From positions 23,422,062 through 23,486,061 of the forward strand of contig OU612074.1 of NCBI GenBank assembly GCA_914767715.1: a stretch of 64,000 nt of DNA. Reading direction: 5' to 3'. The first letter of the stretch is position 1. Every line of letters starts with the position of its first letter. This stretch comes from Membranipora membranacea (Eukaryota; Bryozoa; Gymnolaemata; Cheilostomatida; Membraniporidae). Both the position numbers and the translations under genes were made by a program. Below are positions 47,066-59,594 of this stretch, in pieces. Under the pieces are notes generated by a model. That model did no database searches. It saw nothing but the letters and a program-made list of their open reading frames with translations, and had not been told where the DNA came from.

Positions 47066-48054
47066 TCAGATTACTAATCTTGTGATCACTTTTCTTTTGG
47101 TGTCGCTGTCTTTTTCATGAAAATTACACTTGCTCACTAGACTCCATATATCTTCTTCTCCTTCCTCCTCCTCTGTCTCACTCTCCTTCTCATAATTTTC
47201 AATCTGAATATATGAGCAATATATCATCACTGAACAGTCGGTCATTGAGTAATGGTGTATGATCTCTGTCTCATTGCGGGGTCACTCAACATGCCGATTA
47301 CCAAAAACTCTTCCATCATCAGGTTGTTTCCATATTATGTACACATTACTGTAAGTTTTGCGTATCACAGATTACAAACATTGCTGGGGCAAAGAAATAA
47401 TGGCTGCCTACCAGTCTGCACTCCAAAGCTCTCCTTGAAAACAGCACCCTAACCTGCTCTCTGAAACCTGCATCGCTCAGCATTTCTTTATTCCCTGTAG
47501 AAATCATACTTGGTAGAACAGTACTCAATGCAAAACTCATGGAGAAAAAGATAATTATCTTAGTGTTGAAGCATCAAATTGTCACTTGGATTGCTGAGTT
47601 CGATAATCTACGCACACCATGCTATGATGATTTATATGGCTACTTCAAAATTGATATATTTCAATTGGAATTTCCGGGGCAAACAGTCAGATTGCACAAA
47701 AAAGAAGGAATTAATCCAAAACACCTCAGTGCAATTGTTTCTTTTTACCTGACATAGTAACATGGCATAGATATGTATAGATTCCAATATGCTGGATCTC
47801 TTGTCAACCTTGAAATAAAAATAAATAATCTGGATACTATTCGAAAATCTATTGGTCTCTATGGTGATAGTGTAAACTCTGTGTAGTATGTTCATGTTAT
47901 TTTGAAGGTTACATTAAATTACATATAATAGGTACTTGAAAAATATCGGTGAAGATTTTATAGCAATTTTTTATTAAATTCAGAGACTCACAGCTTTCAT
48001 TAGACGTTTTGCGCGAGCCAGCTCATTTTCCTTTGAGAGGTCTCTGACACGCTT
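47066..48054 (-). CDS. Candidate gene end: coiled-coil exon plus acidic terminal exon
   Basis: Two exons with good splice sites. Exon 47992-48054 (63 bp, phase 0 to 0) lies between CATTGTAG and GTGAGT. It encodes KRVRDLSKENELARAKRLMK followed by A, a charged heptad-like helix. Exon 47066-47203 (138 bp) follows ATATTCAG and encodes IENYEKESETEEEEGEEDIW, then SLVSKCNF and VITRLVI and a stop. The phases join and the composition (basic helix, then acidic tail) is protein-like. Upstream exons were not found; the region above is a tandem repeat. I do not recognise the family and the two exons may be chance. Confidence 0.4.
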
Positions 48055-48559
48055 CTACAATGGTACATGGAAATCTCATAATTTGTTTAACAACGAGATA
48101 TTACGAGCAGGGTTTAGACCGTCTGTGGAAATTGGTCTAATCTAGTGAATTATGAAACAGAAGACATTTATTCACAATGCCTTCACTATTTGTAATTACC
48201 AAACGAACTAATGGCTGTCACCGGTATGACTCCACACAACTGGAGCTGATGTACAAATTCTTACATGCATATAGAATGTTGGTGTTGCCAAGCAAACATA
48301 CCAATTACTTAATCAACTCTGTCAAACTATAGTTTAACTATAGTATAAACTCCAGTTATGAAAATTAACTCAAAACCAAATATGAGCAGAGTAGACTTTT
48401 CCTATCATGCAAATATGTCTGTCAGTGAGGTGATTACTCAGTGACAGATGTAGGTGCCAGATATCTATGCTAATAGCGTTTGGAATATGGCACATAGGGC
48501 CAGGGCCGAATGTAGATTGATGAAAGTTTAGTAGCATTTAATCCAATTTTCTTGTACCT

Positions 48560-49200
48560 CCTAATAGAGCTGACACAGCATCACACGGCTATGAAACGCT
48601 GTAAACTGATGGATTCTCAGGGTTGGATTGAATAACAATTTGCAGGTAAAGGATACTTCTGTAGTAAATACTAAACACACAGTGTAGATTGCAACTTAAA
48701 ATTATTTTTTTTCACTTCCTAACAGAGCTGACACATTATCACCCAGCTATGAAACGCTGTAAACTGATGGATTCTAAGGGGGCTTATGACCAGATAAATT
48801 ATCTACAAGAATATGTTATCACAAAATATATTCTTGAGGTGAAGATTGCTGGAAATTTGGTAGCATATAATTCGAAATTAATTTTTAACTCCCAGCAGCG
48901 CAGACACATTATCACAGGGCTATGAAATGCTGTAAACTGATTGATGAAAAGTTGTTAGCCTACAATCTGAAATTATTTTATTACCGGCAAAAAGCGCTGG
49001 AATTTCAACACCCAGCGAAGAAACGCTGTAAACTGATGGATGCTCAGAGGCCTAAGGTTGGATTGCTCACTGCCTGGTAGATCTCAAGACAACATCAATA
49101 TTCCTGAAGTAAAGACTAATTTATTTCATCTCCAAAACATAACATTGACATGGTAGCAGCCGGCTAAGAACTGCCGTAAACTGATGGAAAGCATGGACTG
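48560..49200 (+). repeat. Divergent tandem repeat with core GCTGTAAACTGATGGA
   Basis: Five copies, with cores near 48606, 48758, 48930, 49028 and 49178, spaced about 100-170 bp. Each is preceded by a variant of GAGCTGACACATTATCACCC and GCTATGAAAC. On the - strand each core reads as an acceptor-like TTTACAG, but every frame after it has stops. Confidence 0.75.
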
Positions 49201-50254
49201 CTAGATTGCTGATAAGGAAATTTTGAGAAACTATGAAGAGTTTTTGGACGAAAAAATTGATGCATGCTTGCTTGGCATGGTTACCAACCTTGGTTTTTCC
49301 GATGCTTTTTCTGCAATATTGAGCACCTGATCTGGTCTCTCCATGCCTTATCTGTGAAGAATCACGATGGTACACTACAAAATGAAGGAATCACATGGAT
49401 ACATTATCTCTTCAATAATCATAGAAGGATGTGCCCTTTTCGAGGACCGCACATGCAGTTGTTATCGTTACCTACATCATGTGTGTGATGAAGTCGCTCT
49501 CATGGTTTGGTCACTCTAGGGCCAAGAGTTTTACCCGATTTCCTGGTAAGCACATGTAGGGGTTAGTTCCTCAATTACCCATTAGGCTTGAGGTGTTATA
49601 AGACAAAGAAACAGATGCCCTTAAAATGTGGCTCAATATGCATTTAATCAAGTGAACTGAGAGATAATTATACAAAGTATGACTACATATCCTACTTGTG
49701 CAAGCCTCAATCATATTTTGTATTTAGTAAGTAAGTATAATATAAATAAATATGTATATATATACATATACATACCCATAAAGATTGTAGATAGATATAT
49801 ATAGGTATATATATCTTAATTTTCTGGGTCTAAAATTAGAACAATATTGTTAACATGGATGAATGTTATAATTATAATATTCTAACCAAGAATTATTATA
49901 TTATTTATATAGAATACCACCTGGTTAGAATAATGGTATGATACTGGTTCCATCCTTGATTATTTGTTGGTAATATTAGGCTCAATTCAATCAATACTCC
50001 TTAATTCAATGTCACTTTTCTTACATTGTTGTTGGTCCTGATCATTGTTGTTAACAATGCTGACAGGTGAGCATGGTATGACTGTTGATGTGGTAGGTTT
50101 CTCCATCTTGTATAGTAATCAAAATAATAAGCTATATCAACTTCACAGATTGAGTTACAAGCATAAACTGACATCTTGCCTTGATTTCCTCTGCTAGCTT
50201 CTATTATGGTCAAGGTCATATCCATGCAGCTGAATTCCTAAAAAAACTTAAGGA
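49201..50254. other. Unassigned spacer, AT-rich
   Basis: Contains TATATA-type simple sequence at 49740-49810 and an AT-rich palindromic patch near 49865-49930. No gene recognised. Confidence 0.4.
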
Positions 50255-50556
50255 TTATAGTCTACGCAGAATCATTTTTTTGGACCATGTTCGCACCATT
50301 CCACTCTTTATAAGAATATTCTAATACATCTGGAATATACTTGACTATCATGGCTCAGAGCCATGATTTTTTAGATTAGATAAGGCTCCCAGTGCCTTCA
50401 GCATATTTCGTGTTACGGGTTACATGAAGATCCTGACACCGATTGCGTTCCGATTTGATTACCTGAGATTTTTTTCTAGTTGTTATTACATCATATTTGA
50501 TAATTTCAATATTATGCATCTGCTGTGTTAGAATCATCTCTCATATGATTATTCAG

Positions 50557-52120
50557 AAGCGGGAATGCCAGCAGCGCTGAATGGAATCCTTCCGACATCA
50601 ATGATGATGATAGTGCAGTGTATTATACAGTAATAGGACCCCCAGGTAATCAGATACTTGCTATTACTGTCATCCGTCAGCAAGTAGCATTTGCCAGCCA
50701 ACTAAAATTTTTGAAGATATCTGTATTGCGGTGGAAGCTAAGCTCATTCAAGTTAACATAATGACCTTTTTCTGAATTAATAATTACATAAGAGCTATAC
50801 AGATATTTGGTATTGTTTAGTCCCAAAACCAACAATTAGAACAATGACCTGTGAGTGAATACGCAAGACTATGAGTTCCTGCTTCTACTGATTACCACTC
50901 ATCCAGAACTCGAAAATATCAAAGTGTCCTTTAGGGGTTTGTGGATGTCTAGAACTCGAAATTCTTACATGGATGTTCTCTCTTGTGGTATTGTATTGTT
51001 TCTTCACATTTTTAATTCCATATCTACACCACAACTGGCAGCCTCATCAAATGCAGGCGGTAGGGGCAACAAAGTACCACCATAACCGCCGTGGCAAGCA
51101 GATGCTCATGATACTCCTTCAGAAGGCAGTTTTCACTCATCTATATCCACATCAGGAGACAGCATTTCATCTCATCATTTTAATCAGCAGGAAACAAACC
51201 AGGAACAACATCAACTTCCAATTTCAGACTTCGGATTTCAAAATCAGTTGGTAGCTCTGAGGAAGAGGTTTATGAGCAACCTTTACCTGAAATACCATTC
51301 CATCGAACTGTCTCACTAGACAGAGAATCTTTGCCCTTCAGAAATTCGCTTCCAGACTTCAATGGTCAGATATGCGATGGTGGTAATAGTCCGACTGCTC
51401 TGCCCACAGCCTCAGGCTCTGTTTCAAAACCTGACTCAGCATCTGAGTTACACACCAAACCAGAAAACATTCTGTCAAACAGAGAAACAGTACCTGCAAG
51501 CCCGATAAGTAATGAAAAGGAGGCTTCTTCTGCTCTGCTAACAGCCTCAGGCTCTGTTTGGCCTGAACGCATCAACACTGCGAGTCCTACTGCAAAGCGA
51601 ACCAGACGGCATCCTGTAAAAAATTGAGCGAGAACCTGCTAGCGCAATAAGTTATGAGAAATACAAAACAACACAGTTGATAAACAAGCGTCATCGGGTC
51701 CATCATCAGCGGCAGGCTCTGTTTGGCCTGTCAACATCAACGTTGTGAGCCCTACTCTAAAGCTTGACTCAAACACAGAGTTACACACCAAATCAGACAA
51801 CATCCTGTCAAGCAAAGAGCAAGATCATGCGAGCCCAATAAGTTATCAGAAGGAAAGAGATAACACAGTGAATAAACCAGCCTCTTCAATAGCCTCAAGC
51901 TCTGTTAGGCCTGAACACATCAACATTGTGAGTCCGAAAGGAGAGAACATTCTGACAAAAAAACAAATAAAACCTGTAAGCTCAATAACTCATGTGAAGA
52001 AACAAGAGAACATCGCCCAAAAAATGAAAGGATCAGGCCTAACGCCATGAGATCATGATCAGGTGATACTGAGAAATAACTAAGGTGAAGGCGAAGAAGA
52101 GCATGATGAAGTTGATTAGA
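50557..52120 (+). pseudogene. Inverted paralogue of Receptor-1 cytoplasmic exons, copy 1
   Basis: On the + strand, opposite to Receptor-1. Exon 50557-50645 is 89 bp with the same phases as Receptor-1 exon 4 and keeps SSAEWNPSD and AVYYTVIGPP between ATTCAG and GTAATC. The tail exon begins near 51035 with ASSNAGGRGNKVPP, then TAA at 51083-51085. Homology to the Receptor-1 tail continues after the stop (HDTPSEGSF, STSGDS, ETNQEQH). It then shifts frame to EEEVYEQPLPEIPF and ALPTASGSVSKPDSASELHT. The homology runs into the 3' flank near 52120. The upstream transmembrane exon was not found. It is a pseudogene, unless the early stop gives a short functional tail. Confidence 0.75.
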
Positions 52121-52598
52121 TATTTCAGATCTCATTTGACTTACCTTTGAGTGCTTGAAGTTGAAGTTTTCATAATGCTTATTTCTAATATCCATCCAGT
52201 TTTGATTTATGATAATTACAAGAATAACTTCCACTAACACTACAATATTTTTATAATAGAGAGTACTATATATGACAGATAGTTTATTGTCTTTTGTGGC
52301 TCAACATAAATAGAATTATATTATGTTCGGGGTTTTCTGCCAAATTGAAATCAGAATACTTCCAAATTTACCTCATCATCACATAATTGTCAAGTTGGCT
52401 AATTTTTAACCATGGATATCTGTTTGACAGCAGCTTAAAAATGGCGCTGATGATTCAGCTATGCGGTATACTGATGTTTCTTCATTTATTTGTGCTATTA
52501 CTTATGAAAATCTTTCAAATGTCTATTTGTTCTTGTAAAGTAAATGATAATTTGTGACACAACTAATCAACAAAGAGGTTTAAACACCGGAGAAAAGT
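52121..52598. other. 3' flank of the inverted paralogue
   Basis: Resembles, in reverse, the Receptor-1 3' flank at 23270-23420 (for example GATTTCAGATCTCATTTGAC). No gene. Confidence 0.5.
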
Positions 52599-54168
52599 TA
52601 AGTATAAAACTGCAGGTGACATTTTCTGATGATTACACAACAATTTCCCATATCATTTCGTGTTATAAACCAAGTCAATCCACAATTTATAGTCTACGCA
52701 GAATCATTTTTTTGGACCATGTTCGCACCATTCCACTCTTTATAAGAATATTCTAATACATCTGGAATATACTTGACTATCATGGCTCAGAGCCATGATT
52801 TTTTAGATTAGATAAGGCTCCCAGTGCCTTCAGCATATTTCGCCGTTACGGGTTACATGAAGATCCTGACACCGATTGCGTTACGATTTGATTACCTGAG
52901 ATTTTTTTCTAGTTGTTATTATATCATATTTGATAATTTCAATATTATGCATCTGCTGTGTTAGAATCATCTCTCATATGATTATTCAGAAGCGGGAATG
53001 CCAGCAGCGCTGAATGGAATCCTTCCGACATCAATGATGATGATAGTGCAGTGTATTATACAGTAATAGGACCCCCAGGTAATCAGATACTTGCTATTAC
53101 TGTCATCCGTCAGCAAGTAGCATTTGCCAGCCAACTAAAATTTTTGAAGATATCTGTATTGCGGTGGAAGCTAAGCTCATTCAAGTTAACATAATGACCT
53201 TTTTCTGAATTAATAATTACATAAGAGCTATACAGATATTTGGTATTGTTTAGTCCCAAAACCAACAATTAGAACAATGACCTGTGAGTGAATACGCAAG
53301 ACTATGAGTTCCTGCTTCTACTGATTACCACTCATCCAGAACTCGAAAATATCAAAGTGTCCTTTAGGGGTTTGTGGATGTCTAGAACTCGAAATTCTTA
53401 CATGGATGTTCTCTCTTGTGGTATTGTATTGTTTCTTCACATTTTTAATTCCACATCTACACCACAACTGGCAGCCTCATCAGATGCAGGCGGTAGGGGC
53501 AACAAAGTACCACCATAACCGCCGTGGCAAGCAGATGCTCATGATACTCCTTCAGAAGGCAGTTTTCACTCATCTATATCCACATCAGGAGACAGCATTT
53601 CATCTCATCATTTTAATCAGCAGGAAACAAACCAGGAACAACATCAACTTCCAATTTCAGACTTCGGATTTCAAAATCAGTTGGTAGCTCTGAGGAAGAG
53701 GTTTATGAGCAACCTTTACCTGAAATACCATTCCATCGAACTGTCTCACTAGACAGAGAATCTTTGCCCTTCAGAAATTCGCTTTCAGACTTCAATGGTC
53801 AGATATGCGATGGTGGTAATAGTCCGACTGCTCTGCCCACAGCCTCAGGCTCTGTTTCAAAACCTGACTCAGCATCTGAGTTACACACCAAACCAGAAAA
53901 CATTCTGTCAAACAGAGAAACAGTACCTGCAAGCCCAATAAGTTATGAAAAGGAAGCTTCTTCTGCTCTGCTAACAGCCTCAGGCTCTGTTCGGCCTGAA
54001 CGCATCAACACTGCGAGTCCTACTGCAAAGCGAACCAGACGGCATCCTGTAAAAAATTGAGCGAGAACCTGCTAGCGTAGCTAAGTATAAAACTGCAGGT
54101 GACATTTTCTGATGATTACACAACAATTTCCCATATCATTTCGTGTTATAAACCAAGTCAATCCACAA
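52599..54168 (+). repeat. Segmental copy A' bracketed by a direct 87-bp repeat (B-A'-B')
   Basis: An 87-bp sequence starting TAAGTATAAAACTGCAGGTG occurs at 52599-52685 and 54082-54168. Between them 52686-54078 repeats 50255-51644 at about 99% identity by eye. Confidence 0.9.
52990..54060 (+). pseudogene. Inverted paralogue of Receptor-1 cytoplasmic exons, copy 2
   Basis: Recent duplicate of the copy at 50557. The 89-bp exon lies at 52990-53078, the shared TAA at 53516-53518 and the ALPTASGSVSKPDS part near 53820-54060. It shares the stop and the frameshift with copy 1, so both defects predate this duplication. It is cut off where copy 1 continues. Confidence 0.75.
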
Positions 54169-54247
54169 AAATTGTGTAAACAACACACAATGTGGGGACG
54201 GCAGAGGTTTGGTAGCTAAGGCAATATTCAATATAGATCAATCATAC

Positions 54248-54489
54248 CTGATGCTGCAGATGAATCTTGACCTGGAGCAGATTGTGTTTGTGCTCTTCTG
54301 ATAGACTGTATTAATGCTGGCTGTTAAATATTTTGTTTTGAAAGAAACAGGTGAAGTTAAACTTCCTACAGCTTGTATGGTTATTTGAGGAACAGACAAA
54401 GTTGATGTAGATGCAGACTCAGCTGTTGGAGGAGTGATGTAAGCTTATATATCATCAGTGATAGCCGAACTTAGTTAGTTGAGCATGTA
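54248..54489 (-). pseudogene. Decayed mucin exon related to Receptor-2
   Basis: On the - strand a Ser/Thr-rich frame (ESASTSTLSVPQITIQAVGS) and donor CATCAG before GTATGA match the Receptor-2 mucin exon (SAVSQFITEAADLSTTALSL and TTCAG before GTATTG). A frame change is needed to reach the end (APGQDSSAASG). The acceptor-like position reads TTACATG instead of TTACAAG, so the AG is lost. Confidence 0.6.
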
Positions 54490-55021
54490 ACTTTATTTTT
54501 TCTTATGGTACATTTTATTTACTGCCGCAATAAATCTGTCAGATTAGCATTGACCTTAAATTAATTGATTTCTGAGTTCTAAATTTTGAAGCATGTGATG
54601 GAGGAGGCACCATAATAAGAGTCTTTTTAACTTCAGTTTTCAGTTCAAAGTAGTACCAAGGAATAGCCTGTCTTGACAAGCTTTGTCCCCCTCCAATAAA
54701 GCTTGTCATTGAGGCTCACCGATGAAGCGACTACTAAATTATGCTTAGGGGTATATTTTTGTATACAATTGATTGACATCTTCAAACCGTATTTATAAAT
54801 TCTTGTCCAAGATTTTACTCTATACACCACCTCTGGTTTGTGACCAATTTGTGGAAAATTCTACCAAATGCTATAATAATGCTGAAAGCAGATATAATTT
54901 CTCTCACAAGAAAATATGACACACAACGTTTACAAATATTTCTGATATCTCACCATACTGAAAGTAAAGAGACTTCTTTTTGATCAGAGTGGCTGGAGGA
55001 TGGTGAATTCAATTTTGCTGG

Positions 55022-55210
55022 TACCACGATGAGTCTTGTGAGGAGTACAAACCTCAAACCAGTGGAGAGTACCAGAGCCAACAGCTCAGGATGGCTTCCT
55101 GCCTACATAGCAACTCGTATCCTCAATTACTGGCTGCTGATCTAAATTATGAATATCCAACAAGCAATATCCACCTGCATGTTTCTGATCAGATGAATTT
55201 ATCAAGGTAA
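55022..55210 (+). pseudogene. Orphan copy of the Receptor-2 tail, inverted
   Basis: The plus-strand frame reads YHDESCEEYKPQTSGEYQSQ, then QLRMASCLHSNSYPQLLAAD and NYEYPTSNIHLH, ending LSR and TAA. It aligns along the last third of the Receptor-2 tail, including the EEYxPQ and GEYQSQ tyrosines. No other exon of that gene was found on this strand nearby. Confidence 0.8.
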
Positions 55211-55959
55211 AACTCAGCTAATAACTTTGTTTTATTAGTATCTATTTATATCCCTCTTGTTCATGTGTTCTCATATACATGATATGGTTAATGATATAAC
55301 AAACAAAACTGAATTACTTTCACTTGTTTCACTTGAATGATACAGTTACTCCATTCGTTCCTGTCAATCATATGAACAGAAAATATTGAAAAACAAAATT
55401 TATTTGCTTCTATACAGACCGTTTACAGGATGTCAGAATCTCTATTTATCAGTTTATCAATACTACAATCTGGAATATATGGAATCTACCTCTACTCCAA
55501 TCTAAGCCTGATAATGCAACAATTATTCCATGTCTGCAGCTAAAGAGAGATTTGGGGATGGTTACTGAGATCGATAGAAGTCTTTGTCCTTGTATACATA
55601 CTAATGATTTTGCTGCTTTTACCAATATTTTGACACTTTCTGGAATAGCATATTTATTTGGTTTTTGGTGTAATCATTTCCTACAAACTTAACCCAGCCT
55701 TTAACATCTTCCACTTTCAAATGCACTAAACTTAGATTAGACCACTGGATTCTTTGAATGTAATCTACATACCATTAGTTTCCCCTCTATTTATTGACAT
55801 ACACTTCTCTCAAAACCTTAAAATTGTTATTTTTTAGTTATATTATACTATTCATAGTTTATCTATTTCTGTTTTGATCTCTAAGGAGCTAGAGAAATAG
55901 TCTAAAACAATCCAGTATAGTTGAAAATTAATGTTTCAATAAACTAAGATGGTTGAAGC
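55211..55959. other. Unassigned AT-rich spacer
   Basis: No ORF, repeat family or RNA recognised. Confidence 0.4.
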
Positions 55960-57035
55960 GAGTTTCTCAGGTTGATACCCTCCACACTTTCCATTAACAT
56001 AGTTGTCCTACAGTATACAGGGCTCTATAATTGCCCCAAACTTGTTCTGATATTTGTCAACGACTTGCTCACACTACCACTTTTAGCTGTTAGTTATGCT
56101 GATGACATTAAATTTCAGAGTCATGATAGAGATGTTGACAAGTTACAACTCAATACTAACTTAGACCTAGAATTTATACATAGATGGCGTGTCAAATTGA
56201 ATTGTTCTAAATATGAAGAAGTCACATTTCCTTTTGTATAATGTTCAAGACCGTGTTCGTGACTCCTTTCCCTTGACTTGTGGTGGGCCAGGGGTGCTTT
56301 GTAGGAGAAGGACAAGATTGTTGGGCTTTGAGATCAATGATAAGTTGACTTGGGAAAAATACGTCACACACATCTGTAAAAAAATGAAAAAATCTATCGA
56401 TCACATTGCTCCATTTGTGAAGAGGTTATCTCAACACCAAAATGTCAATGATATTTTATTATCAGTTCATTTTTTGTCATCTTATTTATGGCATTCATAT
56501 TTATCATAATCAGTCTCAAAAGCATTGTTACTAAATATTTGTTTCTTTAACAAAAAGCATTCAGTTTAATAGCTAATTTGTGTGCAAAATATTCCAAAAC
56601 ATTTGATTCAGACATACATTTTGTCTAGTACCCTTCATTTATTGGCTTTACCATTTCTTAGTACTTATTTCACTGCTTTAACTGGACATCGAATATTTCA
56701 TAGAACATTTCTACTTTTTTTGTTGGAACGCTTTAGGGAATGTCACTAAGTGAGTTTAAGAGATCTGTTTAAATCACACCCTTCAACAAATAATCTTTTG
56801 GACACTACTATAGCGTCCTGTTATAACAACTTACCTTCAACCTTGCGTACCACCACTGTCATTAGTTTATTTAAAATTCATTGTTCCAAACATCATTTTT
56901 CACAGATAACATGATAATATTTTTTCTGTCAATCTACTATTAATGTATTTTTTTTCTTCTTTTCATGGATAATATTGTAAAATAGTTTTTGAGAATGAAA
57001 AATATTATGTCAATAAAGTATTGAAAAAAATGACT
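55960..57035 (+). mobile_element. LINE reverse-transcriptase 3' half, degraded
   Basis: Frame-broken pieces: LIFVNDLLTLPLLAVSYADD with the catalytic YADD, then RWRVKLNCSKYEEV, LLGFEINDKLTWEKYV and HICKKMKKSIDHIAPFVKRL. It ends GTCAATAAAGTATTGAAAAA, consistent with a LINE 3' end. Resembles CR1/L2-like elements. Confidence 0.85.
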
Positions 57036-58777
57036 GACTGGCTCTCTGATTTAATTGTGGCTTCATATTGATCCTAGCCATTTGGGCGCATTGTGCATCT
57101 TTTATTGTGACATGCTACATGTACATATACAAGAATATTCCCTAAATTAGCACTGAATTCTGTTTGGACTTCTAATGGTTATGCCATGGCACTTATTCAG
57201 CAATATTTGTATGAACTTTAAGAGATAACTTTAATTATTTGCATACTTGCGAAGTAATTTAAATTCAAAGCGGGAGATTTAAATTCATGCTGGTGCTTCT
57301 AGGGTGCGAAGCAACAGAGTGTCCCACCTGGGGGTTTGGGGGCGGTGCGAGCTTCCAACAAGGTCTGGGGTGGAGCCTCATCTGATGACACTCCGAGAGC
57401 GTTTCTAACCACTAGGAAGGGCTAAAACGTATATTTGACCCAAATGATTTCATGTTTGCACTAGTTTACTAAAATATCCAACTGAGGTGATATACACTTT
57501 AAACACTTACCATCAACACATAGGCCCCTGGGACTTACATGCCCTTACTTTGCCAATGGCCAGAATCGACCATCGCACTGACAATAATAGTCTGAGTTTT
57601 AATAGAACAGGTAAATTTGTTAACATCATTGAATAGCACAATAGCATAGCACATAGCACAAAAGACCTTACCAGTAACTCATCAACACATGCTTGGATAG
57701 GTACATAGAGTTAGGATCTTCTTACCCTGTGATAGGTACTCAAAAAGAGAGGGCTGTTTTCTCTCAATTCTGGAAGAGTGAGAATTACAAAAAAAAGTGG
57801 AAAGTGGGTGTGAAAATCTGGAGGGTCCTAAATAGGGTGACTTGGCAAGTATTTTATAGATCAGCTTGGCTGCACGGCGTTACGCTCATATTAATAAAGA
57901 TCTATCAAAACATTCTTATATAAATACTGTTATGGGCATAAATCTCATTTGTTGAAAATGTTTTTCAGAGTAGGCCAAAAGAAAACTCTAAAAATGACAA
58001 AGCAATAATTAGTCAAACAAAAGTGTAGTAAAATCATTTAGACTGTGCTGTGAAATGTTTAACATTCACGCTATATGGCATATGTGTAATGTCATGTCAT
58101 GAAGTCTTCTCCGATAAATCTGGAATAATAATATGTTTAACATTTGAACACTAGCTGTCAACGGAAACTTCCAGTAAACCTTTTGGTCCATTTGGATATT
58201 GTAGGCATAAGAAGAAACTGATTGAAAATGGCGTTACAAAACTGTTGCACACCTATTTTTTTACAAGTGATACAACAGAAGAGCAAGTCATAACATCATG
58301 ACCCCCATATCTCAGGGTATTCAAATAGGAACCAAGTTGCCAAGGATTAGAAGTTTGAATTTCTGGTCTGCCTTATTTTCATGTTTAAACCTGTTTAAAA
58401 CACGAGTAGCAACAATATAGCGATTAAGTGGCATTCACGGTTTCTTGTTGCCATTTTCTAAACTAGTAATTTAGTTTGATGTATTATTCCTACATAGGAG
58501 AAATTTAAGGGAAAACTCTTGTGCACATGGAAATAATATCAAATGTTGGAGATATATTTATTGGGATTATTGGTGGACTCTTGAAAACAAGTAATTCATA
58601 AATTGAGTAAAGATACCTGAACCCGGTTGATGTGGCAATCAGAAAGAGTAGGACCCGAGCGCAAGAATATAAAATAACTAGACACAATTGCAATAATTAT
58701 TCTATATAGAAGTAAGGCAAATTATTGGAGATGCTTCCATTTGCTTTTATCATGTGGACATAACTTTTTCCTGCAAC
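57036..58777. other. Spacer with a GC-rich patch
   Basis: 57290-57425 is clearly more GC-rich than its surroundings and contains CCACCTGGGGGTTTGGGGGC and AAGGTCTGGGGTGGAGCC, probably part of an unnamed repeat. The ORF at 57693-57923 has no recognisable domain. Confidence 0.45.
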
Positions 58778-59594
58778 TTAAATAGTTTCAACTGTTATAG
58801 GATCAAATGTGAGGTCACTGTAGGCAGGCTCAGTATACTGGTCACTTCCATTCGAAGTTCTGGTATTGTTATTCACTGTAATATATTGGATTGAATTGGC
58901 GCTGAGCATTTGGTGTAAATCAGCAGAGGTCTTTACCTCAACATCCACATTCTCAGATAGGAGCTGAGGAGCACCACAAGCCAGAGGAATAGATGTCAGT
59001 GGATATGGCTGATTTGGGAGCTGGCTGTCACTTCTTGGAACTACAGCCACTGCAGTGTTACTTGGCGGAGTAAAGTTATCTGAGAGACTGAATATGTACA
59101 AGGAGTGACCAGAAGATCCCTGATTTGATGCAGATGGTAGAGCCTGCACCGGTATCGTGATTGGAGTAGTTGACGCCGTATCTCGGTTAATTTTACCACC
59201 CATTTCTTTCTGAGTTGTGTGCAGCTCATCCGAGTTTTCTGGACGACCTTGTTCCACGGCCACATCTTGTGTAGATGTAACCCCGGAAGGTTTGGCTGTT
59301 GGTATTGCTATAACGTTCTGATCCATATCACCTGGTACGCGTACCACAACAGATTGAGGATGTCTTTCACTGAGGGCTTGAACTATTTCTAAATGTAAAT
59401 GTAATTGAGGGAGTTTGATGTCGTGAACATTAGGAGGATTTGAGACAGGTTTCTGTGGGGGTAAGTCAGGAGGCCCCATTTCTTCATAGACATCATCAGA
59501 TTCAAACTCTCTATGTGAGCCAGTTAGTGGTGCTTCCTGTTCCATGACGTCAAGTGAATTAGTACTTCTGTTCCCACATGAGAGAGCACGGGAG
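58778..59594 (-). CDS. Receptor-3: cytoplasmic-tail exon of a third membrane protein (partial)
   Basis: A single 817-bp exon starts after TTTTTACCAG with one base completing a codon, so the upstream phase is 2, as in Receptors 1 and 2. It encodes 271 residues and TAA. Near its start SRALSCGNRS resembles VFSCGAEGN of Receptor-1 exon 4. SDDVYEEMGPPDLPPQKP holds a YxxM tyrosine (the PI3-kinase SH2 type) and a proline-rich SH3-type stretch. Near the end TEPAYSDLTF is a second tyrosine motif. The rest is Ser/Thr/Pro-rich and without a fold I recognise. The transmembrane and ectodomain exons should lie at higher coordinates. I did not find them before the LINE cluster, so they may lie beyond the window or have been displaced. 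Confidence 0.65.

Noticed and set aside
47346-47540. 64-residue minus-strand ORF resembling the end of a seven-helix receptor
   Set aside because: Only a weak FREQVRVLF-like pattern; no other helices or splice context found.
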